64,000 bases of DNA from Apiospora phragmitis (Eukaryota > Ascomycota > Sordariomycetes > Amphisphaeriales > Apiosporaceae): positions 3,162,001 to 3,226,000 of the forward strand of contig JAQQWL010000002.1 in the NCBI GenBank assembly GCA_038363925.1, read 5' to 3'. The notes under the pieces were generated by a model. It worked only from the letters and a program-made list of their open reading frames with translations, was not told where the DNA came from and did not search any database. The translations under genes were made by a program, and so were the position numbers. Below, one piece after another: positions 1 to 11,876 of the stretch; within the stretch, counting starts at the first letter, position 1; each line of letters opens with the position of its first letter.

Positions 1-3000
1 AGAGTATACGCGATAAGGGGATAGTATACGGATATGTAATTATACATCAGATGCACCGTGCTGCCAAACGCTAGCAAAGGGGGTGGCCGAATACTTTCGA
101 GACCGTACTGTAGCACGGTAGATGCGATTGATCCAATGTGTCAAGGACTCAAGGTTGGGACGAGAAACCAGTCAAGGAGTCCAGTCCGTTGAGTACAGCA
201 TCATGGGATGGAAAGTCACCTAAATTTAGAGGCATGTACCTCTCCAACTCCAGGTAACTCAGCTGCTTTATTATGCGCCGTATCACAGGATGTCGCACAA
301 ACATGCCGTGTCTCCGTCTGTCACTCTATTCCCTCCCAATCTTCCCACAGAGATTTCATCATCTAACCAGGATATATCCCAAATCCTGGTTGCGCATCTG
401 GCTAGTAGTCGGTTACGTACCTCAATTATGGGGGCTTTCCCAGGGGAAAAAAGAGAAAAGAAACCTCTCCCTCGTGAAGACAGGGGGCAGCCTGGCCTGG
501 GGCAACGGGGGTAAGTCGAAACAACATGTGGATTTTGATTTCGGTGATGGGTAGCTTTACAGGGACGAGGGCATCTCAGGTCGGTTGGTCGGTGCCGTGC
601 AAAAAAATAAGAAACGACAGATTACCTACCACGCTACCTATTGGGCAGGTAGATAGAGATGCATCTACCCTTATTACTCACATATAAACAACGCGTATGA
701 ATCAAGCCAACACCACTCCAACCCCCATAGATCGTCGGTTTAATAATGGGTAGGTTGTTCTTGGTCGGATGGCACGTTTTGTCTGGGATCATAGGCCGTC
801 TGGACCGCCTCGCCGACGGGTTACCAGCAGCCTCATTGACCGAACTAGCATCCAGACGGCCAGAGGTGAAGGACGCCGTTGAGCCTTACGCTCTTAGCCT
901 ATTGAAAGCCGATGTGGCCGTCAGTACCAGACTGCTCCACGACGAAGTGCTCCAAAAGGTCCCGTCGCTAGGGTAGTCCTAATCCGGCTGTCTGCCGTTC
1001 GTTCCCATCCTTGATCCTTAGGAGGGGTGACAAACGAAACAACATGGCACAGTATGTAGTAGAGTTGACTAGCAGCGTGGAAATGCTAGTTTGGACTCTG
1101 GACCTGTTCGGATAGGATCCCAAGTTCCCAACCCAATGGGCCAGTGCAGCGGCAGGTCGCCTATTCGCCTGCTCGAAGACGCGCCCCCTTTGAAAGTCTT
1201 CACCAGGAATCTTTGACCGCCTTACCTCGACGCAAACACATCCTATGGCTCTCAGCATAGCCAATAGACTCGCCAACATTTCTTCAGGGGTTTCATCACG
1301 AAGATCGTCGGTCCTTCGACTCCAGCTGCAAGGCCTCGATATTACCTAATGCTACGACCTCCGTTGTGCCTGAACGATGGCTACAGAGAGAGGTGTGGTC
1401 CTGCCGTCCTGCCCGGCCATGGATCGACGTCATTGAGCCCCCCATCGACCTACTCCAATCTGTGCGCTACGAGCGATCGTTCAATTTCAATTTCCACTCT
1501 CTCTAGGTAGACCAAGAGTAGACCAATGCAAGGCGACGGTATTGTGGCAATAGTCTAGAGGGGATCGCATGCTCCATAGAGTAAGCAGCGCTTCGGTCTT
1601 TCTCACTGCCAGCCTCGAGACCTGATACCCACGCCATCGTGATGCTGCATTTGGTATCCGTCCGTTTTGGTCTCATCTAAGACGGGTCAATGATTCCCAA
1701 TACTTTTGCGCTGCCCATGAGCCGGAACGCCAAAGCTGTATTTTGATATGATATGCAACAGCCACAGAGCAGAAACGCCTATCTTCAGTGGTGGCGGCTG
1801 AAGCAACCCACATGCTGCCCGCCACCCCTGCCAATCTGCCCGTCTGCCCCCCGACAGCTACTTCAACACAGTACACGTACATATGTACAGTAAGCCTAGA
1901 CGTTCGTCAAATTCGTCAAAGGCAGATCCCTCCGACATGACTAGGTTGCCTCTTTCGGATTCGTCCTTCCAGCCTGCATGTGCTTCATTTCAACATCATG
2001 TGCCAAGTGATAACGAATGGCAAGCCTTCACTCTCCTTGCAACGACGTGGTCACTTATGCATGTTCGCGCGGGACTTTCTAAAGGCCGGTATGGATGAGG
2101 TGAGATAGATTGTGTCTACTTCTAGTAGTATGCTCACAATGTCAGCAGCCTAGATAACAGAACCAGCGCGCAACATCTTACCCCCCTCTTCACCCCCATA
2201 GCCAGCAGGTGTGTATGTACATGCGATTTCAATGTAACGGCGGGTAAGAAGAATATCCACCTGACAGACAGGTTGGGGTTGCATTGGTCACCCATCCCAT
2301 CCCCCCATCTAGCACAACACACCAAAACGAGCGATACACGTCATGAACCTACATGCACCAATGTCGGCCTATTGTAAGCAGGCTCTCGGGAGGAAATGCC
2401 ACTGCTTGATGGAATTGGTGAGCTCCTTCGTTTGCAAAGAGAGAAAGACTCTGAATGGGCTTAACCATATCCACCGCCCCCATAGGCGCAAAACAACATC
2501 TCTAATCAATTCATGACATCGCATGAAGATTAGTCTGCATGCATGCAGGCTGGCGTGTGCTGCATATAACCACCTTTATTGACATCTAGGACCAGGGTGC
2601 ATACTCGACAAATCCTGGCGTCTCATCTCGGCTAGATTACCGACTGGGAAGAAATGCGTCCTCAAGAGGTGATTTGGTCTATCATAGGAATGCCAGATGG
2701 CGGGACGTTATCGCAATAGCCTGATGAAATCCAAAATTACGGCTTACGATCCTAATTGACCATATCATAGTGCTGGGCAAAAGCCAAAGAGGCGGGAGAT
2801 AACGCACGTTGCGTTACTACAGCTAGATTAGGTTAGATGTTGTCCGTCAGGCGTACGTTCATCGGGTGTCTTATCTACCTAACTTGGACGGTTCTCTTTT
2901 TTAAGTTCCGAGTTAGGAAACTCTGCAATCAACAAGTTCACGTCGAACGCGTCGCGTCAACGGTCTTTCCTACGGTAGGAATCCTACCGTTGGTTAACCG

Positions 3001-6000
3001 ATATGTCTCAGTCAGCTTCGCTGGTCGTCGGCTGCTAACTAATCACCAGCCACGATAGATAACGATGGAACTGTGCCATGGGGTCTCCGGACTTAAAGCC
3101 TATAGTCCAAATCTTCCATCACGCCCCAGCGATGCCATGAACTCTATCGCGACAGGCGGAGCTGGGGATTCGAAAGCTTCTGGTAGTGAGGGCGATCAGC
3201 TTACGAGGCTTCCTCCTACGATATCTACGTCTCATTCGCGGGAGAAGCTGGGATTCACTGCTTTTAACTATTGCGATGCTTTGTTTAACAGGCTTGACGG
3301 ATATATTGGGCGCAGAAGACGACTGAACGCAATGTTAATACACCATTCATTGTCCACTCTCAACATTTTAGCAAGCCGATGTGGCAAACCAAGATCTCGA
3401 CCACCTCACACCTGTCTAGGATCTAAGTCCATCACCCAAGCTTCACAGAAACGTCTGACATCACCTTATGTCAATCATGTAGATACTCTTAGCACCTAGT
3501 GGCGCTGATCCCTCTTGTTTTGCTGGCCGTTTCCATTGCGAAGGTACTAAGAAGATAGTGACTTGCCTCCCGCATGATCACGATGTTCTCGACGCTGCCC
3601 AGGAAAAGCAGCACGAAACGAATATAATTTGGATCTAAGCTGTTAGTCATCAGGTCGGAACAACTTTTCCGAAGGTAGAGGAAGGTTCCATGAGAATTTA
3701 ATAGGAGATGGTTTCCGAAAACACAGGTGTCTTACTTACAACCCCTTTTCCGCCGATGAAACCAAACTGTATGTGAAACATTCGACTCGTGCCTTCCCAC
3801 ATATGCTGTCATTATCACCTGGTAAAGGAGAAACATAATCTCAACATCTATATATATCTTTCAAGTCTTGACGTGAATAGTTTTGCTCACACTGAGTCAT
3901 CCTGTCTTATCATGATGTTCTTGCAAATTGGCCTGCACTTCGCCCAAGTCTCTGGAGTCACCTAAAATGGTCTATATTGTAGCCCGAAGCTATTGCCATC
4001 TTCTGCTTTAATCGATGGCGTAGCTGGTCACTGGAATACAATACACATAGCGATCAGTTGGGTAGTTGGCATCATATTGCACTCGGTTAAGCCGCTTTTT
4101 GGGGGCGGAAGGGAAAACCAAGGGTCGTGCCGCAAAAAAAACGAGTAATGAAAAAGTATTCAACAACTACGATGATCCTAGTATTCTCACACCGTCAATG
4201 AGGAGGGATGTTATGCAAGGACGAACCCACTGCTTCGCGGACATTCATCGAGAGCTCACTTCATACAAGTTCCTGTCATCGTAACTCCCCTAAAGTATAC
4301 AGCAGGCTGGTGCTAAGCTCCTGCTTCTCCCTTATTGAGTCTTAGTCAGACCCACCGAGAAGCGAACACATGAGTTATTGGCTGGAAAGAGAGGGGGAGA
4401 GAGAAACCAGCCCATTATTGTTCAGCCCCATCCCGCCGTTGGTTGACGATACTTCTAATGAGCACAGGAAGTTCCATGCTTTAGTGAGAACGTTTATTTC
4501 TATTTTTCCTTTATGTACAGCGAGCTTCTCAAACGCTCTATGAGAGAACCAGGCAGATTCCAGCTTGTCCCATTCTCTTCTCGTCAGTCCTGAATGTCGC
4601 CCGTTCACTCGGTTGTGAGGTTTGTAGATTTAGAAAAAATACAGACTTCTGTGCTATTGGCATAGGGTTGATTTCCTTAATAGTGGGTGATCTACTTGGG
4701 TTCTTCGGAAGCTGCAGTGCTGTTCCCTCCGGCACCGCAGCTGCCTGAAAGTTCACATATTTGGATATATTACGTGTATATCTCATAGGCCGGCAAGATC
4801 CGTGAGACCGTCTGGCTGGCCTACCGTGCGCCCCCTTTCCTTCCACCGTTGAGGTACCTTTGGACTCATACGCTGTCCATCTTACACAATGCTGCAGTGT
4901 TTCGACTAGGGAGTTATTCACTGTTCAACCCACCCACAACTAAACGCGTCCCCAGAACGGTGCCTTACTGTCGTATAATTAGGGATGAATACAACCTGGA
5001 CAAATCAAAGACGTTACTACAGTAGTGGTCAGAAATTAGGCATCAATCATGTCCAGCCGACGAATGTCCGTCCCTTCGGTATGCACTTAGTAATCTGGAG
5101 GATACAGAAATGCCAATCTAAGCTGCACACTACGGTAGCACATGTATGTCTGCCAAAATACTGTCCTTAGTTGATCTGTTATCTAGCTATAGGGTCTGTG
5201 GGATACCAACAGATGACGATAAGAACTTTCTCTGGTCGAGCCTCATTTAAGCGAGCCGCCGCACCCCAAACGTTGAACAGAACAACAATAACTAATAAGG
5301 CAGAGGATACATAGCATTACAGACACCAAGTACGGGCTTTTATTCATCAAAAGGACTACCAGAGTGAACACGGACAGTGTTAAGGGATTTTCGTGTACTC
5401 CAACACCAATACAAATAATGAGAAATATATGAAGACTACTGGCATTAATATTGTATATGGAACTGTGGCCGGCTCTTCGTGGAAACTTTGAACAGTTTTC
5501 ATACTTAAAACTCTGCACCTATTTCCGCCAGGGATTGAAGAAGTCAGTTCCATTACCCGGGCGTGATCAGGATGTATATACGTTTCCTTTACCGCAGCAA
5601 CGTGACCCGTGCCCTACCGCAGAACAACACAGATCCAACACTAAGACCCGGGAGACAGGAGCAAAGAAGACATGTATGGGAACGGGAACACCCTTGACAG
5701 TTATCAAATCCACTTGACTGAACTATCGCTACCCTTGGTAACACAGGAGCCGTTAATGTGCGGCTGGAACGACTGAAGATCCTCGAGAATACTCGCCGAC
5801 TGCATCTGGTGACTTGACTGCATGCGCCAGGTAAACAATGTTTTTTGACGTGAGTTAATGTAATGTAGCACGTATAAGGCTGTCTGCTATTAATTTCAGC
5901 CCGCAAGATTTGTGTTATCTATATTTGCCACAGCAAGTTGCGCTATCAAGCCTAATTTTCTCGATGATGTGGGATTCTTCACTGACCATGGTGCAGACGT

Positions 6001-6618
6001 ATTGCTGGACGAACCGTTTAGCATCATATTCAATGGTTTCGAGTAAAAGAATGTCGTTTCCATCTAGTTTTGTACATGGGTGCTGGGGTATAAGCTGCTG
6101 GCCTCGAAGCATGTGATGATCATCAACGAAAATCATTAGATGAGCCAAAACCCATATACTTGGTCATCAACCGTTCTACTTTTGTGAGATGTGAAGAAAG
6201 CGAAGCTGATATTACGCGAGAAACTGAAGACAAAGAGTGTGGAAATAGACCGACGTGGCGCCGTGAAAAGGGGTAATATGTCCTTGGTCACTTTTTCTTG
6301 TGATAATACCAAACTACAACTCCATATAGATCTAAAGTTTAAATTCGTAGAGATATTGTCTTCATTGGTAACCTAGACTAGTAGGCGATATATATATCGA
6401 GGACTGAATTTACCTCTTAATACTGACTCAACGTAGACCAGCAAACGCCCTCCCAGGATTCACCTAACCTCGACTTCTCTTAGTATAAGGGTTACCATCC
6501 CACATGTACAAGAACTCTTTTCGATTACTTAGGCGTGTTTCATATTAATATTCACGGCATTTTGCTCTACTGGATATACTTAACATAAATCTACATCCCT
6601 TACCCCTTTCGAACTTAC
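1..6618. other. gene-poor region, no recognisable gene
   Basis: I read both strands and found only short open frames (the longest, 3065-3499 +, is 144 codons) with no recognisable domain, no supporting intron structure and no similarity to a family I know. Base composition is mixed and not of the RIP type, so this is not the same kind of DNA as the block that starts at 7.1 kb. No rRNA, tRNA or telomeric repeat was seen. Short unrecognised genes cannot be excluded. Confidence 0.6.
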
Positions 6619-6843
6619 CTAGACCAGAGAAATTTGACGTCGGTAAGCCCGGCGCACAGTCATCCTGAGCAACACCAGCGCGAGAGCAGTGAACTTCATC
6701 ATGGCGATACCGACAATGATGCCGACAATCAGGCCGCTGAACAGGTCGGTCCAAGGACTCTGCCCGCTTGATGCAGGGACGGGCATGGGCCTGACCGAAA
6801 GCTCGGTAGTATCGACTTGTTGGCGGATATAGCGGTTCGACAT
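6619..6843 (-). CDS. possible small membrane protein (74 aa), unrecognised
   Basis: I do not recognise this ORF. It starts in a reasonable context, with purine-poor but gene-like base composition, and encodes 74 residues: a polar N-terminal half followed from about residue 33 to 60 by a hydrophobic stretch (SGLIVGIIVGIAMM then FTALALVLL) that could be a membrane segment, then an Arg-rich tail. It stops just before a GTAAGT, which could mean an intron in the 3' untranslated part. It is the last stretch of ordinary DNA before the transposon block at 7.1 kb. No neighbour suggests a role, and a chance ORF is quite possible. Confidence 0.3.
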   Translation of the reverse strand: MSNRYIRQQVDTTELSVRPMPVPASSGQSPWTDLFSGLIVGIIVGIAMMKFTALALVLLRMTVRRAYRRQISLV

Positions 6844-7114
6844 GATGGCTGGTCTCGGAACAAACGTCTCTCCTTTTACTATGGCTGATTTCTAGAAACA
6901 GGCAATAGACTGGATCGTATTTAACTTTGTATCAGACCTAACTGCCAGGACCCCGGAAGACAACGTCGGAGCTTTTATAGAGTCTAAGTAGCGCTGGTGA
7001 TCAAACAGACAGGGCCACAAGACAATGCGCTCTTTCAAATCATTATTACATTATTAAGTGTTAAATGAAAAAGAATAGACATTGTTTTTCCTTTATCCTT
7101 AGGCGTATCCGCTA

Positions 7115-7140
7115 AGCTAAAGCACCCCGTCACGGGCCAC
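7115..7140 (+). repeat. left terminal inverted repeat of RIP-mutated pogo element
   Basis: 26-bp inverted repeat with its partner at 24843-24868, one mismatch. It is preceded by TA at 7113-7114. Its GC content is normal although the interior is extremely AT-rich, so RIP did not reach the very end of the element. Confidence 0.88.
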
Positions 7141-8255
7141 CGCGTTTTACCTCACGAACGCGTCTTTTCACTATGTATCTCAATTAGAAAACTCTTTAAT
7201 TTAATTATTACTTTTTATTTTTTAAAGTTATTATTACCCTTATTCTTTTCGCTTATTTCTACTCTTTATAATAATATCTTTGTTTAATATTTAAAAGCGT
7301 GTATAAGCTATTATACGTAATGTAAAGCTTAGAGTAGTTAGTTATAAATCCGCCCGTAAATAATTAGCCCCTTAATGATATATTTAACGCCGTCTCGCTA
7401 ATATACTTCTTAAAAGTGAGTTTAATAAAGACTAGTAGGTTTTATTACTACTTTTAAAAAATAAATTAATATATTAAGCTGCTAGTTAAGCTAAATTAAG
7501 CTTTATATTAATATTAATTAAGTTTAAGTTTATAGCTTAGCGAATATTAAACGCTTTTAAAGCCTCTTATACTTTAAAATAACGATAATATACTCGTTTT
7601 TTAATTAAAAACGAGTTTATTAAAACCGTAAGGTCGAAAATAATTAATTATAACTAAGTTAATAAAACTATAATAATAAATATTAATGTTTTTTAAATAA
7701 ATTTAATACCTCGAAATTAATTAATATTCTTTTTAAACGCTTTTATAATATTAACGAAATAAGTATTAATTAAAGCGTTAGCGGTGACCACTAAGTAATT
7801 ATTAAAGCTATTAGTTATCTAGCCTTTAAAAAAACGTTAAAAAGGGAATAAATTACTACCTTAAAATATATAAGCTGTAATAAAGTACCCCTCTCGCCGC
7901 TAGTTATTTTTAAAGGGGCCAACGTTTAAAGCTAGTGGTTTTTAAACTAAGACGGTTATCTTTAAAATAACTAGCGGTTTAAAGCGTCGCTTAAAAGGTG
8001 AACTAGTAATATCACAGCTTTAAATTAAATCTAAAACATTATTATCCCTTATATACGGTCTCGTTATAATAATAAATAAATCGTCTTAGTTTATAATAGC
8101 TATAAATTATATACGAACGATAATTTTTTATAGCTTTATTTTTTAAATAAAATATAATTAATTTTTTATAAGCTATATTATAATTATATAATATAGCTTT
8201 TAAATATAAGAGTTTTCGGTTTATTAAAAAAAAGGTTAAGAATTATTTTAAAAGA
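7141..8255 (+). pseudogene. pogo-type transposase remnant, 5' part (RIP-mutated)
   Basis: This is the left coding half of the split DNA transposon. Reading the + strand and allowing for C-to-T and G-to-A changes, the DDE superfamily endonuclease region is visible at about 8.08-8.25 kb: a short segment resembling the family pattern in which the second acidic residue is followed by a Ser-His pair, then FLNKI, a degenerate PPHxSH region and VFG-LLKKK. Stops interrupt all frames. The reading frame would continue at 24,093 on the far side of the inserted retrotransposon. The N-terminal CENP-B-like part cannot be traced with confidence. Confidence 0.6.
8251..8255 (+). repeat. target-site duplication (left) of outer Ty3/Gypsy element
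   Basis: AAAGA directly before the left LTR; AAAAA follows the right LTR at 24093-24097. The single G-to-A difference is what RIP would cause, so the pair is a plausible 5-bp target duplication, though AT-rich context makes chance matches easy. Confidence 0.5.
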
Positions 8256-8898
8256 TATTACGACCTGACCCGACAATACGGCTAGTATCCACCTCGAAAC
8301 GGAACTAAAATAACCCGAAGCGCTTACGAACTACTAGACAAGAACCCACCCCGCTAGTTACTATTTACGACCCCAGCCACAATAATTAATACCACGATAA
8401 TAAATAACACTTAACACATCCACCCGGGTTAGTACCTTAGGGATAATACGGACTAGATAAACAGAAATAGATAATACACCAGGTCACGTAATAAGATCAC
8501 GATATTCTTAGTGAACTAGGAGCTAATGGATCACGGTGATCCAAGTGAGCCAGTTAGAAAAGATTACTAACTAATAGGGTAATCTAAAGGATCAGTAAAG
8601 AAAGAGATTAAATATATAATAATAAACGTTCCTTATATATTTTATATAAATACTCTTTATTTTAATAATTAATTTAAGTATTAATTTAACTTATTAATAA
8701 AATAAATAACTTTAACGACTTTATTATAAATACTTTTAAATTTATATACTTTAATTACTTTTATTCCTACGGCTATTATATATTATATCGATAAAAGTAG
8801 ACTTTTATCGCATATTTAAATACTTTCTCGTATTATTAAATATAAACCTTAATACGTCTTATTAAGTTTCTTTTAAAACTTAAATAGCGTTCGTTATA
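8256..8898 (+). repeat. left (5') LTR of outer Gypsy element
   Basis: 643 bp, matching 23449-24092 over its whole length including the 5' half. The 3' half also matches the solo LTR at 20151 and, inverted, the LTRs of the nested element. A conserved marker near the 3' end is CCTACGGCTATT, followed by a short inverted repeat around the sequence GTAGACTTTTATCG. CpA is almost absent. Confidence 0.88.
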
Positions 8899-11185
8899 TT
8901 TTAATTATTTTTATTTTTACGAGTTATTACTTAAACCTTTAAATAATAACACCTATAAGAATTATATTTATACCTAGACTTAATAATACTCCTCGTTATA
9001 AGAAGGTCTTTACCACTATTATAAATACCTCTCACCGAGATCTTACTATAGAGGTAAATAGCGACGATAATAACGATAGCTTTACTCGATAAGCGTTAGC
9101 TAAGCGAATTAAAAAACTTAAATAAAAGAGCGCTAATTATTAATATTATTATATTAAATTCGAAAAAGAACGTAATAAACTCTTAACTAAGAATACCTTA
9201 TAATAAATATTAGATATTAACGAGCTACGCGAGGAAGTACGCCTCTTTTATACCGCCGCTAATATTATTTAAACCCTTATTACTCTTAAAAAAGGTATAA
9301 AGATTAATATTTTAATAATTTTTAACGGGATAAATAAGAATCTTTATAAATTTCTTATTTAAGTTAAAACTTATTAACGGTTTTATGAAAAAATATTCTA
9401 AAATATTACCTAGCGAGTTATTTACGTCGCCTCGTTTTTTAAAAATAAGGTACTCGTTTAGTTTAAACCTTACTTAAATGAATTAATAAAAAATAATTAA
9501 TAAATTAAGCTATACCGCGTAAAAATATAATAAAATTTTAAAAGTTACGACGGTTTTAAATAAGCTTTTTAAGTTATTTTTTTGAAAATCCCGACGAGAA
9601 GCGATAAATAAAAAAAGAATAAAAAAATTTTAAATAAAAAGGATTCGCCGCCTTTTATACCGCTAAGTTCTAATATATTATAGTTCGATTAAATTATACC
9701 GAAATTATAAAAATTATAATATATTATTAAGGGTTAAAAAAAATATTAAGAATAAACTTAACCGGCTTAATACCTTTAATAATTTCTTTTCGTATATAAA
9801 GCTTACTATTAAGATTAATACTCGTATATACGAATAACGCCGCGAGAAATAGGGCGAATAATAACGGTAAATTAATTAAGTCTAAATTAATATAAAATAA
9901 ATATATTATTATAATAATATATTATTAAAAAATAATACGGCGTATAGCTATTATAATAGATTTATAAACCTCGATATTATTAAATATAATAAATATAATA
10001 AGAAATAAAGCGTTATTTATTATAATTATTAAAAATAGGGACATTTTGCCCGAGATTATTAATCTTTAAAAAAGGATTTCTAAAAAGTTCCGGATAAGCG
10101 ATAAATTAATATTACTAATAATTAACTAACCTTTATAGCTATTAAAAAAAGTAGCGCTAATAATACGTTAAATGTACCCTACGGCAGCCTATTTTAAACA
10201 GCTTATTACGATAATAATTACCACGATTACTTAATAAATAAAAAAAGGACGGAATAATTCTTTAAAACCTTTAAACGGTAAGGTATTATGCGTACCCTTA
10301 TAATAATATAATAATAACTTAACTATAAAAAAATAGCGAGGATAATAGCGAAAATAAAAACTTAAAAAACCGCTTAATTCGCGACGAGCGACGATTAGAT
10401 AACCCTAAACAGCTTATTAAATTACCTACGCTAGAACTCGCTACCGAACTAGCGAAGCTTTAAAACTTAAATATTAACGAATAGTTAGCGATCCTAAAAG
10501 TTATACTTCTCGAATTACGAAAACTAGAATAAATACTTATTATATATAAACTTGAATAAAAAGTAAAAAGAAATTACGCTATCGATAATAACTTTAAAAT
10601 TTTATTAATATATAATAACCACTTCTTACTCGCTTAAATCGGCTATATCTATAATAATTATACCGAATACTTAATAAAAAAGCTCGAGAAAGAATAATTC
10701 TTTAAAAGGATTAATAAACACTTAATTAAGTAACTATACTTCGACTACTTTATTAAAAAAGTTAAAACAATTATACTTAACCCTCGATAAGTTTACCTAT
10801 TAATTAAAAAAACCCTATAATAATCTCGAGAATATTACTTAAAAAGGTAAGACTAGAAGGACTATATTAACGATAAGTATTTATAATACGTTTAAAAGAA
10901 GTTACGAGCCTATCAAACGCTTAAAGAAAGCGTATAACGCTTTTAAAATACCTAAAACTCCTAAGTTAAGGGACCTGCTATAATAATAAGATTTTAAATA
11001 CCGCCACCACCGTACGACCACGAGGCACCGTACGTATAAACCCGTCGCTACTAACGAATAACCGACGAACGAAACCTACTATAGCGGTTAAAAAACGACT
11101 TCCGCTAGTTATAAAAAGACGATACCCGACGAGATATAATAGATCCCTGTGTTTTATAACAGATAACTAAAATATCTACGATTAT
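8899..11185 (+). pseudogene. gag (and start of pol) remnant of outer Gypsy element
   Basis: RIP-destroyed coding region downstream of the left LTR. The clearest landmark is a CCHC zinc knuckle at about 10.02-10.06 kb: the frame reads YNY, a stop, KIGHFARDY, which is a knuckle with Cys codons mutated to Tyr and Gln/Trp codons mutated to stops. The same gag sequence is found in inverted orientation in the nested element near 17.0-18.0 kb. The region ends where the nested element was inserted at 11,191; coding sequence resumes at 18,830. Confidence 0.7.
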
Positions 11186-11190
11186 ATCGT
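11186..11190 (+). repeat. target-site duplication (left) of nested Gypsy element, ATCGT
   Basis: ATCGT immediately before the element; the identical ATCGT stands at 18825-18829 immediately after it. The outer element's sequence reads straight across when the nested element and one copy are removed. Confidence 0.85.
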
Positions 11191-11876
11191 TATAACGAAC
11201 GCTATTTAAGTTTTAAAAGAAACCTAGTAAAACGTACTAAGGTTTATATTTAACAATACGAAAGAGTATTTAAACGTGTAATAAAAGTCCACTTTTATCG
11301 ATATAATATATAATAGCCGTAGGAATAAAGGTAACCGAGGTGCGTAGACTTAAAAGTATTTATAATAGAGTTATTAAAGCTATTTACCTTATTAATAAAT
11401 TAAATTAATACTTAAATTAATTATTAAAATAAAGAGTATTTATATAAAATAAAGAGTATTTATATAAAATAAAGAGTATTTATATAAAATATATAAGGAA
11501 CGTTTATTATTATATATTTAATCCTTTTTTTATTAATTTCCTTAGCTTAATAGTTTATTCTTAATTTAATTAATAATTTTCTAAGCCTTTTAAACTTACT
11601 AGCTTAATAGCTTATTCCTTTTAAACTAATGATCCTATAATTCGTTATATGACTCGTATAGTTAGTTACGTTCGCTTTTTTAAGTATTTATTCGTCTTAT
11701 CGCTAATCGTAATATCTTTATACGAGGCGGCGATCGGTCACGGAGTATAAATAAGTTTATATTAATATAGCTAGCGGTTTTATCGATACTAGTAGTATTA
11801 TAACCTAGTCGAGGTATCGTAATTCCGTGTCGTTAATTAATAAATTTAAGCTATATAATTAAGCTAAGTTGTAATA
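11191..11876 (-). repeat. LTR of nested Gypsy element (its 3' LTR)
   Basis: 686 bp, 40 bp longer than its partner at 18179-18824. The excess is explained exactly by two extra copies of a 20-bp unit in a tandem array at about 11427-11486. It is otherwise alignable with the partner over its full length. Confidence 0.88.
11427..11486 (+). repeat. tandem triplication of a 20-bp unit inside an LTR
   Basis: Three head-to-tail copies of AAAATAAAGAGTATTTATAT. The sister LTR at 18.18-18.82 kb has one copy, as do the outer element's LTRs in inverted orientation. It therefore arose after this element inserted, probably by replication slippage. Confidence 0.85.
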
